Shown: positions 28,569 to 38,105 of the stretch, in pieces
Numbering within the stretch: position 1 is the stretch's first letter
How the letters are laid out: every line of letters begins with the position of its first letter
Assembly (NCBI RefSeq): GCF_000281975.1
Contig: NZ_AKKE01000028.1
Coordinates: forward strand, 1 to 64,000
Length of the DNA stretch: 64,000 bases
Origin: Novosphingobium sp. AP12
Lineage (GTDB): Bacteria; Pseudomonadota; Alphaproteobacteria; Sphingomonadales; Sphingomonadaceae
Reading direction: 5' to 3'
Made by a program: the position numbers and the translations under genes
Notes under the pieces: generated by a model
What the model was told of the DNA's origin: nothing
Databases searched by the model: none
Seen by the model: only the letters and a program-made list of their open reading frames with translations

Positions 28569-29506
28569 GCCAACCTGACGCCAGCGCAGAGCGGGGCCAG
28601 CTCAACCGCAGCGCCGCGCTGGCGAGCATCGCGGCGGCCACCCTGCTGCTGGCGATCAAGGGTTACGCCGCGTGGACGACCGGCTCGACGGCGATGCTGG
28701 GCAGCCTTGCCGACACCGCGCTCGATCTCGTCGCCAGCGTGGCGACGCTGGTGGGCGTGTGGATCGCGGCGCAACCGGCGGACGACAAGCACCGCTTCGG
28801 CCACGGCAAGGCCGAGGCGATCGCCGCGCTGTTCCAGATCGTGCTCATCTCGATCTCGGCGCTGGGCATCGCTACGCGCGCGATCGAGCAGTTCGCCGCC
28901 GGAAACCGGGTCGAGGCGGCGGGCGAGGGCATCGGCGTCTCGGTCGCGGCGATCGTCGTCACTTTCGCGCTGATCGCCTGGCAGCGCCGGGTGATCCGCC
29001 GCACCGGCAGCCTCGCCATCGCCACCGACAGCGTCCACTACCAGTCCGACCTGCTGCTCAACGTGGCAGTGATCGCGGCGCTGGTGCTCGACCAGTACAT
29101 CGGTTTCCGGCAGGCGGACCCGCTGTTCGGCCTCGCCATCGCCGGCTGGCTCGCCTGGGGCGCGTTCAGCGCGTCGGAGCAGGTGCTGGACCAGCTGATG
29201 GACCACGAATGGCCCGCCGAGAAGAAGCGCCGCTTCCTCGAAGTGCTGGCCACCAATCCCGACATCAGCGGCGTCCACGACCTGCGCACGCGCACCTCGG
29301 GCAGCCAGGACTTCGTGCAGTTCCACGTCTGGGTCGATGCCGACATGACCGTGCGCGATGCGCACCGGGTGATGGCCGACCTCGAGGCACGGCTGCGGGT
29401 CGACTTCCCCGACACCGAGATCCTCATCCACACCGATCCCGAGGGGCTGGTCGACGAGGCCGGAGCGGCAGGCAAGGATGTGCTCCCGCCGATCCGGGTC
29501 GGCTGA
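28565..29506 (+). CDS. Cation diffusion facilitator transporter (FieF-like)
   Basis: A 313-residue metal/proton antiporter, probably for Zn(II) or Fe(II). It has about six transmembrane helices with the metal-site motifs SLADTALD (DxxxD) and DSVHYQSDLL (HxxxD), the pattern of FieF/YiiP, plus a cytoplasmic domain ending with histidines for dimer-interface metal binding. Start GTG 28565 overlaps the pdxH stop, so coupling is likely. Confidence 0.9.
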   Translation: MSQPDASAERGQLNRSAALASIAAATLLLAIKGYAAWTTGSTAMLGSLADTALDLVASVATLVGVWIAAQPADDKHRFGHGKAEAIAALFQIVLISISALGIATRAIEQFAAGNRVEAAGEGIGVSVAAIVVTFALIAWQRRVIRRTGSLAIATDSVHYQSDLLLNVAVIAALVLDQYIGFRQADPLFGLAIAGWLAWGAFSASEQVLDQLMDHEWPAEKKRRFLEVLATNPDISGVHDLRTRTSGSQDFVQFHVWVDADMTVRDAHRVMADLEARLRVDFPDTEILIHTDPEGLVDEAGAAGKDVLPPIRVG

Positions 29507-29517
29507 GCCCAGCGGGC

Positions 29518-29985
29518 CTATTTCCCCTTGAGCGCCGCGACGCAGGCGCCGCGGTCCACGTCCTGCCCATCCGACGAACGGCGCGCGTCGACGTAGCTGG
29601 CGTGGGGCTCCTTCGAGGTGGTGCTGGGGTAGAGGAACACGTCGAGCACGCAGGCGGTGCCGGTGAACTGCAGCTTGCGCGCATCGCCTTCCCACACGTC
29701 GAGGCGGGGCTCGCCGAACAGGCGGACGAGCTGGCCCTGGTTCGCGCCGATCACGCCTTCGAGGCCCGGTGCCATCTGTACCTGCGCATCGCGCGTGGGG
29801 GTGCGGGTGGGCTGGCGCACCGACGGCACGCCGGAAGTCCGCTTGGGCGGCTGGGGCGCGCTCGCCACGCCGCCGGTGGCGCCGCTGGTGCAGGCGGCCA
29901 TCAGCAGCGCCAGCGAGGCGGCGGCAAGGGCGCCGCGAAGCGGTCGAACGAGGGAGCGGGTTCCGGCAGGGAGGATCGTCGTCAT
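29518..29985 (-). CDS. Lipoprotein of unknown function
   Basis: A 155-residue protein with a signal sequence and lipobox LLMAAC (Cys32). After a Pro/Thr-rich linker, the folded part (IGANQGQLVRLFGEPRLD, LQFTGTACVLDVFLYP) resembles the small SmpA/OmlA-like fold in its GxxxxxLxxLFGxPxL pattern, but not closely enough to name. It is convergent with the CDF gene and divergent from adenosine kinase. Confidence 0.7.
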   Translation of the reverse strand: MTTILPAGTRSLVRPLRGALAAASLALLMAACTSGATGGVASAPQPPKRTSGVPSVRQPTRTPTRDAQVQMAPGLEGVIGANQGQLVRLFGEPRLDVWEGDARKLQFTGTACVLDVFLYPSTTSKEPHASYVDARRSSDGQDVDRGACVAALKGK

Positions 29986-30124
29986 GGTCGGGCGGTGGCA
30001 TTGCGCGCCGCCGGGGACGAGTCAACGCTCCTTCGTCCGGCCGGCGCTTGCCGAGCGGTGGTCCGCGCGCTAGTCGCGGTGACAATCGCTTTTCCCGCAC
30101 ATCACGCAAGGACTTCCACCCGAC

Positions 30125-31123
30125 ATGACGCAACCCAAGCTGGACGTCATCGCCATCGGCAATGCCATCATCGACGTCATCGGCAACTGCCAGGACAGCC
30201 TGATCGACGACCTCGGCCTGACCCACGGCGGCATGCAGCTGATCGACGCCGACCAGGCGCGCACCCTCTATGCCGCGATGGGCCCGGCCCGCGAAGTGTC
30301 GGGCGGATCGGCCGCCAACACGCTCGCCGGCCTCGCCGCGCTGGGCGCCCAGTGCGGCTTCGTCGGCCAGGTCGCCGCCGACCAGCTGGGCGAGGTCTTC
30401 ACCCACGACATCCACGCCGCCGGCATCGAATTCTCGGTCCCCGCCCGCGCCGGGGAAACCCCCACCGCCCGCTGCCTGATCTTCGTCACCCCCGACGGCC
30501 AGCGCACGATGAACACCTTCCTCGGCGCCTCGCACCTGCTCTCGGCCGATATGGTGGACGAAGCGGCCATCGCGGATGCCGCCGTGCTCTACCTCGAAGG
30601 CTACCTGTGGGACCCGGTCGAGCCGCGCGCCGCGATGCGCAAGGCCATCGCGGCGGCCCGCGCCGCCGGCCGCAAGATCGCCTTCACGCCGTCCGAATCC
30701 TTCATCATCGACATGCACCGCCTCGACTTCCTCGAGCTGATCGAGGACGGCGCGATCGACCTGATGTTCTGCAACGAGCACGAGATGGCCTCGCTCACCG
30801 GCAAGCCCGGCTTCGAGGACGGGATCGCCCAGCTCGGCGCCAAGGTCGACGTGCTGGTCGTCACCAGGGGCGCCGAGGGCGCGGTGGCGCTGCAGGGCGG
30901 CGAGCGCGTGGAAGTGACCGCCGAGCCGATCGACCGGGTGGTCGACACCACCGGCGCGGGCGACCTCTTCGCCGCCGGCTTCCTCTACGGCCACGTGCGC
31001 GGCAAGAGCCTTGCGGATTCGCTGCGCATGGGCGCACTCTGCGCGAGCGAGATCATCTCGCACTACGGCGCACGGCCGGAATGCGACCTGGCCGACTTCG
31101 TCGAACAGCGCATGGGGCAATGA
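30125..31123 (+). CDS. Adenosine kinase (PfkB family)
   Basis: Phosphorylates adenosine, or a related nucleoside, with ATP. It has 332 residues and the PfkB features VSGGSAANTLAGLAALG near 60 and the catalytic DTTGAGDLFAAGFLYG near 280, in which D is the base. Close relatives in alphaproteobacteria are annotated adenosine kinase; other sugar substrates cannot be excluded. A TTG-started exonuclease gene follows after 21 bp. Confidence 0.88.
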   Translation: MTQPKLDVIAIGNAIIDVIGNCQDSLIDDLGLTHGGMQLIDADQARTLYAAMGPAREVSGGSAANTLAGLAALGAQCGFVGQVAADQLGEVFTHDIHAAGIEFSVPARAGETPTARCLIFVTPDGQRTMNTFLGASHLLSADMVDEAAIADAAVLYLEGYLWDPVEPRAAMRKAIAAARAAGRKIAFTPSESFIIDMHRLDFLELIEDGAIDLMFCNEHEMASLTGKPGFEDGIAQLGAKVDVLVVTRGAEGAVALQGGERVEVTAEPIDRVVDTTGAGDLFAAGFLYGHVRGKSLADSLRMGALCASEIISHYGARPECDLADFVEQRMGQ

Positions 31124-31144
31124 TTTGACGAAAGGGACCACGGC

Positions 31145-31651
31145 TTGAGCTGTCCGGCGCTGATCGACTTCGAGGCGAGCTGCCTGCCCGAATATGGGCA
31201 GTCCTATCCGATCGAAGTCGCGGTGGCGCGCATCGACGGCTCGAGCCGGGCCTGGCTGATCCGCCCGGTCGAGGCATGGCGCTACTGGGACTGGTCGGAC
31301 GAGGCCGAGGCGCTGCACGGCATCAGCCAGGACATGCTCGAGGCGGAGGGCCTGCCCCCCGCGCAGGTCCTCGCCGAGATGATCGAGTTCGTGCGAGACT
31401 GCAGCGTCTATGCCGATGCGGACCTCGATGAATACTGGCTGGAGGTCCTGTGCCAGGGGGTCGGCGTGAAGCTGCCGTTCCCGGTGCATTACCTCGGCGA
31501 GTTCTTCGTCGAACACGGCTTCACCCGCCCGCAGGTCGTCGCCGCACTGGAGGAGGCCAAGCGCCGCCTGCCCAAGGAACACCTCGCCCGCGAAGACGCC
31601 AAGCGGCTGGCTCTGGTGGTCCGGCTGCTGCTGGACGGCGAAGCGGCGTGA
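31145..31651 (+). CDS. DEDDh-type 3'-5' exonuclease-like protein
   Basis: A 168-residue RNase-T/DnaQ-like nuclease. The first acidic pair is in LIDFEASCLP (DxE), the second Asp region in CSVYADADLDEYWL, and a late His-Asp in EHLAREDAKRLAL, fitting a compact DEDDh exonuclease. The substrate is unknown. The start is TTG 31145 (MSCPALIDFEAS), 21 bp after adenosine kinase. It overlaps the next gene if that starts at GTG 31648. Confidence 0.72.
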   Translation: MSCPALIDFEASCLPEYGQSYPIEVAVARIDGSSRAWLIRPVEAWRYWDWSDEAEALHGISQDMLEAEGLPPAQVLAEMIEFVRDCSVYADADLDEYWLEVLCQGVGVKLPFPVHYLGEFFVEHGFTRPQVVAALEEAKRRLPKEHLAREDAKRLALVVRLLLDGEAA

Positions 31652-32058
31652 CCACATTGCGCGATGCGACGATGGTGCGCATCCACGTTCCGGTCCGCGC
31701 CGAAACGCTCGCCGCGATGCTGACTGGCGATGCTGCCGCCGCCGACGGCGACCCGGTGCTCGCCGTAATGCTGGCTGTCATCCGCGAGGGCGGGGTGCTG
31801 GGCGACTTCGGCCTCTACACCGGCGTAGTCGAGATCGCGCCGGGCTGGGAATCCTTCCGCTCCGGCCCCGACGCCGCTCCCACGCTGGGCTCAGCGGGCG
31901 AGGCGAGCCTGTCGTCGACCGTGATCCTGACGACTTACGCGGTCTGCGGGCCCGACGATCCGGCGCTGCTGGCGATGGTGGGGCGCCTGCTCGCCGCGCA
32001 TCCCTGGGAAGTGCCGGTCATCGAGGTTTCGCCGACGCGGCTGGCCTGGCGCGGCTGA
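31648..32058 (+). CDS. Stand-alone NIF3-insert-like (YqfO-type) domain protein
   Basis: A 136-residue protein. The pattern RIHVPVRAETLAAML, then GGVLGDFGLYTGVV, an FRSGPDAAPTLGSAGE turn and AAHPWEVPVIEV follows the ~100-residue CutA/PII-like domain inserted in NIF3/YqfO proteins, whose signature ends in HPYExP. Here the domain stands without the metal-binding NIF3 halves. The role is unknown; the fold call is inference from pattern. GTG 31648 overlaps the exonuclease stop; ATG 31672 is an alternative. Confidence 0.6.
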   Translation: MTTLRDATMVRIHVPVRAETLAAMLTGDAAAADGDPVLAVMLAVIREGGVLGDFGLYTGVVEIAPGWESFRSGPDAAPTLGSAGEASLSSTVILTTYAVCGPDDPALLAMVGRLLAAHPWEVPVIEVSPTRLAWRG

Positions 32059-32059
32059 C

Positions 32060-32078
32060 CGGTCCCGTGGAGGGACCG
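32060..32078. terminator. Possible bidirectional hairpin
   Basis: CGGTCCC and GGGACCG make a 7-bp perfect stem with a GTGGA loop in the 21-bp space between two convergent genes. Only TT follows. Confidence 0.4.
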
Positions 32079-32079
32079 T

Positions 32080-32613
32080 TCAGTTCAGCCCGCTTGGCCC
32101 AGTCATCGGCGCATCGTCGATCGGTGCGGGGCTCCGCCCCTGCTGCACAGCTTCCAGCCGTGCGAGGCACTGGGCCTTGCGCTCGTCCCGCGCCTGCGAG
32201 AGCGACTGGGCGACCTGCGCGGGCAGGGCGCAGCCCTGTGCCGGGCGGATCGGATGCTTGGCGAGACAGCCGTCCCGCGTGCTGAACAGATCGTCGGCGC
32301 AATCCTCGAACACCGCCTCGTCGGCGTCATGCAGGCTCTGGCAGCTGAGGTTCCAGCGCTGCTTGTACGACAGCTCGGCGAAGTTGGCGCAGTCCTGGTA
32401 TTCGGTCTGCGCGGCCTGTTCGCGGCGCGCGCGCTCGGCGAGGGCCTTGGTCTCGGCCTGTTCCTGGGTCCGGCGTGCGGCCATCTCCTGCGTCTGGCGG
32501 CGCACGTCCTGCGCGGGCAGGTAGATGCCGTAGTAATAGCCCACGCCCGCCCCGGCGAGCAGCGCCGCCAGCGCCAGCGCAATCTTCAGGATGGGGTCGG
32601 CGTGCTTAAGCAT
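32080..32613 (-). CDS. Membrane-anchored protein of unknown function
   Basis: A 177-residue protein: one N-terminal transmembrane helix (~9-30), a Gln/Glu/Arg-rich coiled coil (~33-70), then a soluble part with about six cysteines (DCANF, LSCQ, EDCADD, DGCLA, QGCAL, QCLARL). No family was recognised. ATG 32613 is chosen so that the helix starts close to the N-terminus; it overlaps the end of purD by 8 bases. Confidence 0.6.
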   Translation of the reverse strand: MLKHADPILKIALALAALLAGAGVGYYYGIYLPAQDVRRQTQEMAARRTQEQAETKALAERARREQAAQTEYQDCANFAELSYKQRWNLSCQSLHDADEAVFEDCADDLFSTRDGCLAKHPIRPAQGCALPAQVAQSLSQARDERKAQCLARLEAVQQGRSPAPIDDAPMTGPSGLN

Positions 32614-33889
32614 CGGTGCGTTCGCGAGCCACTTCGCGCCAGCCGATGTCGCGGCGGCAGAAGCCGGTGGGGAAATCGAGCGCATCGACAGCCGCATAGG
32701 CGATGTCCTGCGCCTGCGTCACGGTCTTCGCCCGCGCGGTCACGTTGAGCACGCGCCCGCCGCTGGCCACCAGTTCGCCGTCCACCAAGGCGGTGCCGGC
32801 GTGGAAGACCCTGGCGCCGTTCGCCTCGGCCTCGGAGATACCGCGGATCGCGCCGCCCTTGGCCGGCGTGCCGGGATAGCCCTCGGCCGCCATCACCACG
32901 GTCAGCGCCGCATCGGGCGAGAAGCGCGGCGGCTCGATCGCGGCGAGGCGGTTCTCGGCGCAGGCGTGGAGCAGTTCGACGAGGTCCGATTCGAGCCGCA
33001 TCAGCATGACCTGGCACTCGGGATCGCCGAAGCGGCAGTTGTATTCGATCAGCTCCGGCCCCTTGGCGGTGAGCATGATGCCGAGGAACAGCACGCCCGA
33101 GTAGGGCATCCCCTCGTTGGCGAGCGTGCGCACGGTGGGAGCGATGATGCGCGTCATCGCCAGCGCTTCCAGCTCGGGCGTGAGCACCCTGGCGGGGCTG
33201 TAGGCGCCCATGCCGCCGGTGTTCGGGCCTGTGTCGCCATCACCCACGCGCTTGTGGTCCTGCGCCGAGGCGAAGGGCAGGATGGTCGACCCGTCGGTCA
33301 GCGCGAAGAAGCTGGCCTCCTCGCCCTCGAGGAACTCCTCGATCACCGCCTCGGCGCCGGCGCTGCCGAAGCGTCCGGCGAAGATGTCACGCACGGCGTC
33401 CTCGGCCTCGGCCATGGTCATCGCCACGGTGACGCCCTTGCCGGCAGCGAGGCCATCGGCCTTGATGACCACCGGCGCGCCGAACTTCGCGAGCGCGGCC
33501 ATGGCGGCGGCCTCATCGGTGACGCGCTCGTAGCCGCCGGTCGGGATGCCGGCGCGCGCGCACAGGTCCTTGGTGAAGCCCTTCGAGCCCTCCAGCTGCG
33601 CCGCCGCCTTGCTCGGCCCGAAGACCGCGAAGCCTTCGCCGCGCAGCGAGTCGGACAGGCCGTCGACCAGCGGCGCTTCGGGGCCGATGACGACGAGGCC
33701 GATCACGTGCGCCTCGCAGAAGGCGAGCACTGCGGCATGGTCGGTCGCGTCGAGCGCGATGCAGGTGGCCACCTGTGCGATGCCCGGATTGCCGGGCGCC
33801 GCCCACAGGGCATCGCAGCGCGGCGATTGCGCCAGCTTCCACGCCAGTGCATGTTCGCGGCCGCCAGAGCCCAGTAGCAGGATGTTCAT
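32606..33889 (-). CDS. purD: Phosphoribosylamine-glycine ligase (GAR synthetase)
   Basis: ATP-grasp enzyme of purine synthesis. It has 427 residues: opening [21 protein letters not shown]-grasp [13 protein letters not shown], glycine/metal region [12 protein letters not shown] and the ATP-site [15 protein letters not shown] 33889 is only 5 bp from the divergent xseA start, so each gene's promoter must overlap the other's coding region or leader. Confidence 0.97.
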   Translation of the reverse strand: MNILLLGSGGREHALAWKLAQSPRCDALWAAPGNPGIAQVATCIALDATDHAAVLAFCEAHVIGLVVIGPEAPLVDGLSDSLRGEGFAVFGPSKAAAQLEGSKGFTKDLCARAGIPTGGYERVTDEAAAMAALAKFGAPVVIKADGLAAGKGVTVAMTMAEAEDAVRDIFAGRFGSAGAEAVIEEFLEGEEASFFALTDGSTILPFASAQDHKRVGDGDTGPNTGGMGAYSPARVLTPELEALAMTRIIAPTVRTLANEGMPYSGVLFLGIMLTAKGPELIEYNCRFGDPECQVMLMRLESDLVELLHACAENRLAAIEPPRFSPDAALTVVMAAEGYPGTPAKGGAIRGISEAEANGARVFHAGTALVDGELVASGGRVLNVTARAKTVTQAQDIAYAAVDALDFPTGFCRRDIGWREVARERTDA

Positions 33890-33894
33890 TTCCC

Positions 33895-35403
33895 GTGCCT
33901 TCCGATCAATTCTACGACGATGATACCAACGATGGTCGTTTCGGGGGGCTGGTAGCGAAGGAGTCGGCCGGGGACAACGCCGCGCCCCTTTCGATCAGCG
34001 AGATTTCGAACCTGCTGAAGCGCACGGTCGAGGACCGCTTCGGCTTCGTGCGCCTGCGCGGCGAGCTTTCGGGCGTGAAACGCGCGGCCTCGGGCCACCT
34101 CTACTGCGCGCTCAAGGACGACAAGGCGGTCATCGACGGCGTCATGTGGAAAGGCGGCGCGCAGCGACTCGCCTTCCGGCCCGAGGACGGCATCGAAGTC
34201 ATCGCCACCGGCAAGCTCACCACCTACCCCGGCCGCTCGAAATACCAGATCGTCATCGAATCGATGGAGATCGCGGGCGAGGGCGCGCTGCTGGCGCTGC
34301 TCGAAAAGCTGCGGCTGCGCCTCGCCGCCGAGGGCCTGTTCGCCCCCGAACGCAAGCGCGCGCTGCCGTTCCTGCCGCAGGTGATCGGGGTCGTCACCTC
34401 GCCCACCGGCGCCGTGATCCGCGACATCCTCCACCGCCTCGCCGACCGCTTCCCCAGCCGTGTGCTCGTCTGGCCGGTGCTGGTGCAGGGCGAGGGCGCG
34501 GCGGCGCAGGTGGCGAATGCCGTGCGCGGATTCTCGGCGATCCAGCCCGGCGGTCCGGTGCCGCGCCCCGACCTCGTCATCGTCGCGCGCGGCGGCGGCT
34601 CGATCGAGGACCTGTGGAGCTTCAACGAGGAGATCGTCGTGCGCGCGGTCGCCGAATCGACGATCCCGGTGATCTCCGCCGTGGGCCACGAGACCGACAC
34701 CACCTTGTGCGACCATGCCGCCGACCGCCGCGCTCCCACCCCCACCGCCGCCGCTGAAATGGCCGTGCCGGTGCGCGCCGAACTCCAGAACCAGATCGAC
34801 GAACTCGCCCTTCGCAAGCGCCGCTGCGCGCTGCGTCCGGTCACGCTCGGCCGCGAGCGGCTGGAAGCGCGCGTCCAGCGCCTGCCCAAGCCGGAGGCGA
34901 TCCTCGCCGCCAAGGCCCAGAAGCTCGACGAGTTGTCCGACCGCCTGCGCCGCGGCCTGCGCGACGAGGCCGCGAAGAAGCGCGAGGCGCTGCACCGCGT
35001 CGCCGGCACGCTCTCGCTGCCGCTGCTGCGCCACCGCATCCAGTCCTCGGGCGAGCGGCTGGTGCGCGTCGGCCTGACCCCGCGGCTGCTCGAACGCCGC
35101 TGGACGCTGGCGCGCGACGGCCTTGCCCCGGTTGCCCGCGTGCTGCCCCAGCTCGACCCACGCCTGCCGCTCCAGCGCGGCTATGCGCTGGTAAAGACCG
35201 CAGGAGGCCGGGCGCTCACGAGCCGCGAGGCCGCTTCGCAAGAGGCAGGGCTGGTGATCGAGTTCCGCGACGGCGAACTGCCGGTATCAGTGGGCGAAAG
35301 CGGCGCCGTGCCGCCTCCCGTCGCACCCGTTGCAGCCCCCGCTCGCAAGCCCACGCGACCGGCGCCCATAGCGCCGCGACAGGACGATTTGTTCGGATCG
35401 TGA
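33895..35403 (+). CDS. xseA: Exodeoxyribonuclease VII large subunit
   Basis: Processive single-strand exonuclease subunit. About 502 residues with the OB-fold N-domain ([35 protein letters not shown]), catalytic core ([57 protein letters not shown] split across two motifs) and a coiled-coil C-domain. GTG 33895 is the first start compatible with the divergent purD. The small subunit gene xseB is not in the window. Confidence 0.93.
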   Translation: MPSDQFYDDDTNDGRFGGLVAKESAGDNAAPLSISEISNLLKRTVEDRFGFVRLRGELSGVKRAASGHLYCALKDDKAVIDGVMWKGGAQRLAFRPEDGIEVIATGKLTTYPGRSKYQIVIESMEIAGEGALLALLEKLRLRLAAEGLFAPERKRALPFLPQVIGVVTSPTGAVIRDILHRLADRFPSRVLVWPVLVQGEGAAAQVANAVRGFSAIQPGGPVPRPDLVIVARGGGSIEDLWSFNEEIVVRAVAESTIPVISAVGHETDTTLCDHAADRRAPTPTAAAEMAVPVRAELQNQIDELALRKRRCALRPVTLGRERLEARVQRLPKPEAILAAKAQKLDELSDRLRRGLRDEAAKKREALHRVAGTLSLPLLRHRIQSSGERLVRVGLTPRLLERRWTLARDGLAPVARVLPQLDPRLPLQRGYALVKTAGGRALTSREAASQEAGLVIEFRDGELPVSVGESGAVPPPVAPVAAPARKPTRPAPIAPRQDDLFGS

Positions 35404-35424
35404 TGGTCTGCTAAGGACCCACCC

Positions 35425-35628
35425 ATGCTGATGTCCTCTGCCGATCGCCCCGCCAAGCTCGCTTATGGCCCCAACGGCTTTCGTGTCCTGAGCGCCGGGC
35501 ACTACGTCCTGTGCGCCGTGAGCGGCGAGAAGATCCCGCTCGAAATGCTGCGCTACTGGAGCAACGAGCGCCAGGAACCCTACGCCACCGCCGAAATCGC
35601 CACGAAGCGCCTGCTCGGTCAGGTCTGA
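35425..35628 (+). CDS. DUF2093 domain-containing protein
   Basis: A 67-residue protein with the DUF2093 pattern GPNGFRVLSAGHYVLCAV and IPLEMLRYWSNERQEPYA. Members are short, alphaproteobacterial and uncharacterised, often next to xseA as here. An M23 peptidase gene follows 8 bp later. Confidence 0.9.
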   Translation: MLMSSADRPAKLAYGPNGFRVLSAGHYVLCAVSGEKIPLEMLRYWSNERQEPYATAEIATKRLLGQV

Positions 35629-35635
35629 CCGGGAC

Positions 35636-36532
35636 ATGACGGGAAGCCGGCGCGGCTTCGCGCTGCTCGTTGCCGTCGCCATTGGCACGGCGCTGGCGGT
35701 GCCCATGGTGATCCGCGCGGCAGCTCCGCGCGGCGGCGTGGCGCCGGTCGCTCCTGCCGCACCGGCCCGCCCGGTCACGATCCCCTTCAGCGGCGAGCAG
35801 ACGCAGGGCGGCTGGATTCGCGGCTCGCTCCCCGCCGGCATGCGCACGCTTTCGCTCGACGGGACGCCGGTCAAGGTCGCGCCCGACGGCACGTGGTTCG
35901 CCGCGTTCGACCGTGACGCGGCGCCGCAGGCGCTGCTGCGCACGGTGCTGGCTAACGGCTCGATCGGCGAGCAGCGCGTCGTCGTCTCCCCGCGCGCCTG
36001 GCAGATCGAGAACGTCAACATTGCCCGCAGCCCCGGCGGCCCGACCGAGGCCTACATGGCTATCCGCCGCCCCGAACTCGCGCGCATCAACGCGGCGCGG
36101 GCGCAGGTGACCGATGCCCAAGGGTGGCGCCAGCACTTCGTCTGGCCCGCCAAGGGGCGCATCTCCGGCCGCTTCGGCTCGCAGCGCATCTATCGCGGCG
36201 AGCCCGGCGCCTATCACTCGGGCCTCGACATCAGCAGCGGCGCCAGCGGTACGCCTTTCGTCGCGCCTGCCGACGGCGTGGTGATCCTCACCGCCGAAAA
36301 GCCGTTCACGCTGGAGGGCAACCTCCTCATGCTCGACCACGGCATGGGCCTGAACAGCGCCTTCCTCCACTGCTCGCAGATTCTCGTGAAGGAGGGCGAC
36401 CATGTCCGGCAGGGGCAGGTCATCGGCCGTATCGGCATGACCGGGCGCGCGACCGGCCCGCACCTGCACTGGTCGATCAAGTGGAACGAGGCGCGGCTCG
36501 ACCCGCTGCTGTTCACCGGACCCATGAACTGA
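35636..36532 (+). CDS. M23 family metallopeptidase
   Basis: A 298-residue exported peptidoglycan hydrolase. An N-terminal signal/anchor helix (~7-27), a beta-rich middle domain, then the M23 domain with HSGLDISSG and PHLHWSIKW; both zinc motifs are intact. This is the third catalytic M23 enzyme in the window. The name follows the family; substrate specificity cannot be told. Confidence 0.9.
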   Translation: MTGSRRGFALLVAVAIGTALAVPMVIRAAAPRGGVAPVAPAAPARPVTIPFSGEQTQGGWIRGSLPAGMRTLSLDGTPVKVAPDGTWFAAFDRDAAPQALLRTVLANGSIGEQRVVVSPRAWQIENVNIARSPGGPTEAYMAIRRPELARINAARAQVTDAQGWRQHFVWPAKGRISGRFGSQRIYRGEPGAYHSGLDISSGASGTPFVAPADGVVILTAEKPFTLEGNLLMLDHGMGLNSAFLHCSQILVKEGDHVRQGQVIGRIGMTGRATGPHLHWSIKWNEARLDPLLFTGPMN

Positions 36533-36609
36533 CACCTGTGCCCCGCTAATTCGGCGACGCTCCCGGTTCGCGTCTTGCGCCGGATCGCCGATTCGCTACC
36601 GCAGCGCGC

Positions 36610-37605
36610 GTGCAGCGCATCATCGGTTCCCTCGGCCTTGTCGGCCTGCTCGTCGTGACATGGTCGCAGGGCGAGCCGCCCCCCAAGCCCATCTACGAGC
36701 TGAACCTTCGGGTGAATGCCGAGCCCCTGCCGCCCGCGCGACAGACAGCGCGGCTTGGGGCTTTCCGGCTCGAGAAGATCTGGCGCCTGCGCAGCAGATC
36801 GATCCGCTTCGGCGGCTACTCCGCTCTGCTGGCGATCCCCGGTGGCCGCTGGGCGGCCTTCAGCGACAGCGGCGCGCTGCTGCGCTTCACCCCGCCCGAC
36901 CGCGCCGGTCCCGGCCCCGCCGCGAGCCCGCTGCTGCTCGGTTCAGCCGATGGCAAGGAGTTCAGCGACGTCGAGTCCGCCACGCGCGATCCGGTCAGCG
37001 GTCGGTTCTGGGTGGGGTTGGAGGGCCGCAACCAGATCATCAGGTTGGGCCCCGATTACGTAAAGACCGCCGCGATCCAGCCGCCCGCCATGCAGGACTG
37101 GGGCGACAATACCGGGCCGGAAAGCCTCGTGCGTCTCACCGATGGCCGGTTCCTGACGGTGCGCGAGGTTCCCGGGCGCTTTTTCGCCGGCACTGGAAAC
37201 CCGGGCCTGCTGTTCCCGCGAGATCCGACCTCGGGCGCCCGGCCCCTCCGGTTCACTTTCGACGGGCCGCGTAATTTCGCGATAACCGACATGGCGCAGA
37301 TGCCCGACGGGCGGGTGCTTGTCCTCATGCGGCGGCTGATCTGGCCGTTCCCGATGCGATTCGCCTCGCGCATCGCGATCGGCGACCCGCGCGCTATTCG
37401 CGAAGGCGAACCCTGGCATGTCGAGGAAGTGGCGCGGCTGGCCTCGGTGCTGCCGATCGACAACCTCGAGGGCATGACGGTGGAGCCCCGCGCCGACGGC
37501 CGGCTGGGCGTCTGGCTGATCTCGGACGACAATCATGCCGACTACCAGCGCACGTTGCTGTTCCGCCTGTCGGTCGACCCGGCACGGCTGCCCTGGCCCA
37601 AGTAG
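36610..37605 (+). CDS. Esterase-like activity of phytase family protein
   Basis: A 331-residue exported protein with a hydrophobic N-terminus and a beta-propeller-like pattern. Matches to the phytase-like esterase family: FSDSGALLRF, DGKEFSDVESATRDPVSG, WVGLEGRNQI, DNTGPESLVRLTDG and DNLEGMTVEPR. True phytase activity is doubtful for this group. GTG 36610 is the start used. It ends before the convergent rpmB and its terminator. Confidence 0.85.
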   Translation: MQRIIGSLGLVGLLVVTWSQGEPPPKPIYELNLRVNAEPLPPARQTARLGAFRLEKIWRLRSRSIRFGGYSALLAIPGGRWAAFSDSGALLRFTPPDRAGPGPAASPLLLGSADGKEFSDVESATRDPVSGRFWVGLEGRNQIIRLGPDYVKTAAIQPPAMQDWGDNTGPESLVRLTDGRFLTVREVPGRFFAGTGNPGLLFPRDPTSGARPLRFTFDGPRNFAITDMAQMPDGRVLVLMRRLIWPFPMRFASRIAIGDPRAIREGEPWHVEEVARLASVLPIDNLEGMTVEPRADGRLGVWLISDDNHADYQRTLLFRLSVDPARLPWPK

Positions 37606-37625
37606 GATCACCGGATGGGAACGCG

Positions 37626-37656
37626 AAAAGGCGCGCGAAGCCAGGCTTCGCACGCC
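37626..37656 (-). terminator. Rho-independent terminator of rpmB
   Basis: On the minus strand GGCG-t-GCGAAGC, loop CTG, GCTTCGC-g-CGCC is followed by TTTTC. The stem is 12 bp with one T-G pair (stem at 37630-37656). It may also stop the convergent esterase transcript. Confidence 0.8.
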
Positions 37657-37705
37657 GTTTCAAGCGGATCGACCTGACGCGCTCTCCGTTAGGAGAGCAG
37701 CGAAA

Positions 37706-37990
37706 TCAGGCTGCCTGCTTCTTCAGCAGTTCGCGCTTCACCTTGACGGCGCTGGGCGAAAGCTTGGTGTCCGAGGTCTTCAGCAGCCAGTTGTCGAGGC
37801 CACCGTTGTGCTCGACCGAGCGCAGGCCGTGCGTCGAGACGCGGAACTTGAAGCTGCGCTCCAGGCCGTCCGACAGCAGGGTCACGTTCTGCAGGTTGGG
37901 AAGGAAGACGCGCTTGGTCTTGTTGTTGGCGTGGCTGACGTTGCAGCCGACCTGGCGGCCCTTGCCAGTCAGTTCGCAGATGCGGGACAT
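37706..37990 (-). CDS. rpmB: 50S ribosomal protein L28
   Basis: 94 residues with the L28 opening [33 protein letters not shown] and [20 protein letters not shown]. It lacks the paired CxxC zinc cysteines in full (Cys5 and Cys16 only), common in alphaproteobacterial L28. It is a single gene with its own terminator. Confidence 0.98.
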   Translation of the reverse strand: MSRICELTGKGRQVGCNVSHANNKTKRVFLPNLQNVTLLSDGLERSFKFRVSTHGLRSVEHNGGLDNWLLKTSDTKLSPSAVKVKRELLKKQAA

Positions 37991-38105
37991 GTCTACTCTC
38001 GCTCGAAAAAGATCTGTTGCCGTAGAAACGGGAAGGCGCGCCCTTAGCGAGTCGCCCGTGCAAGGTCAAGTTGCGCACAGGTTTTTCGCAGGCTAGCGCA
38101 AACCC

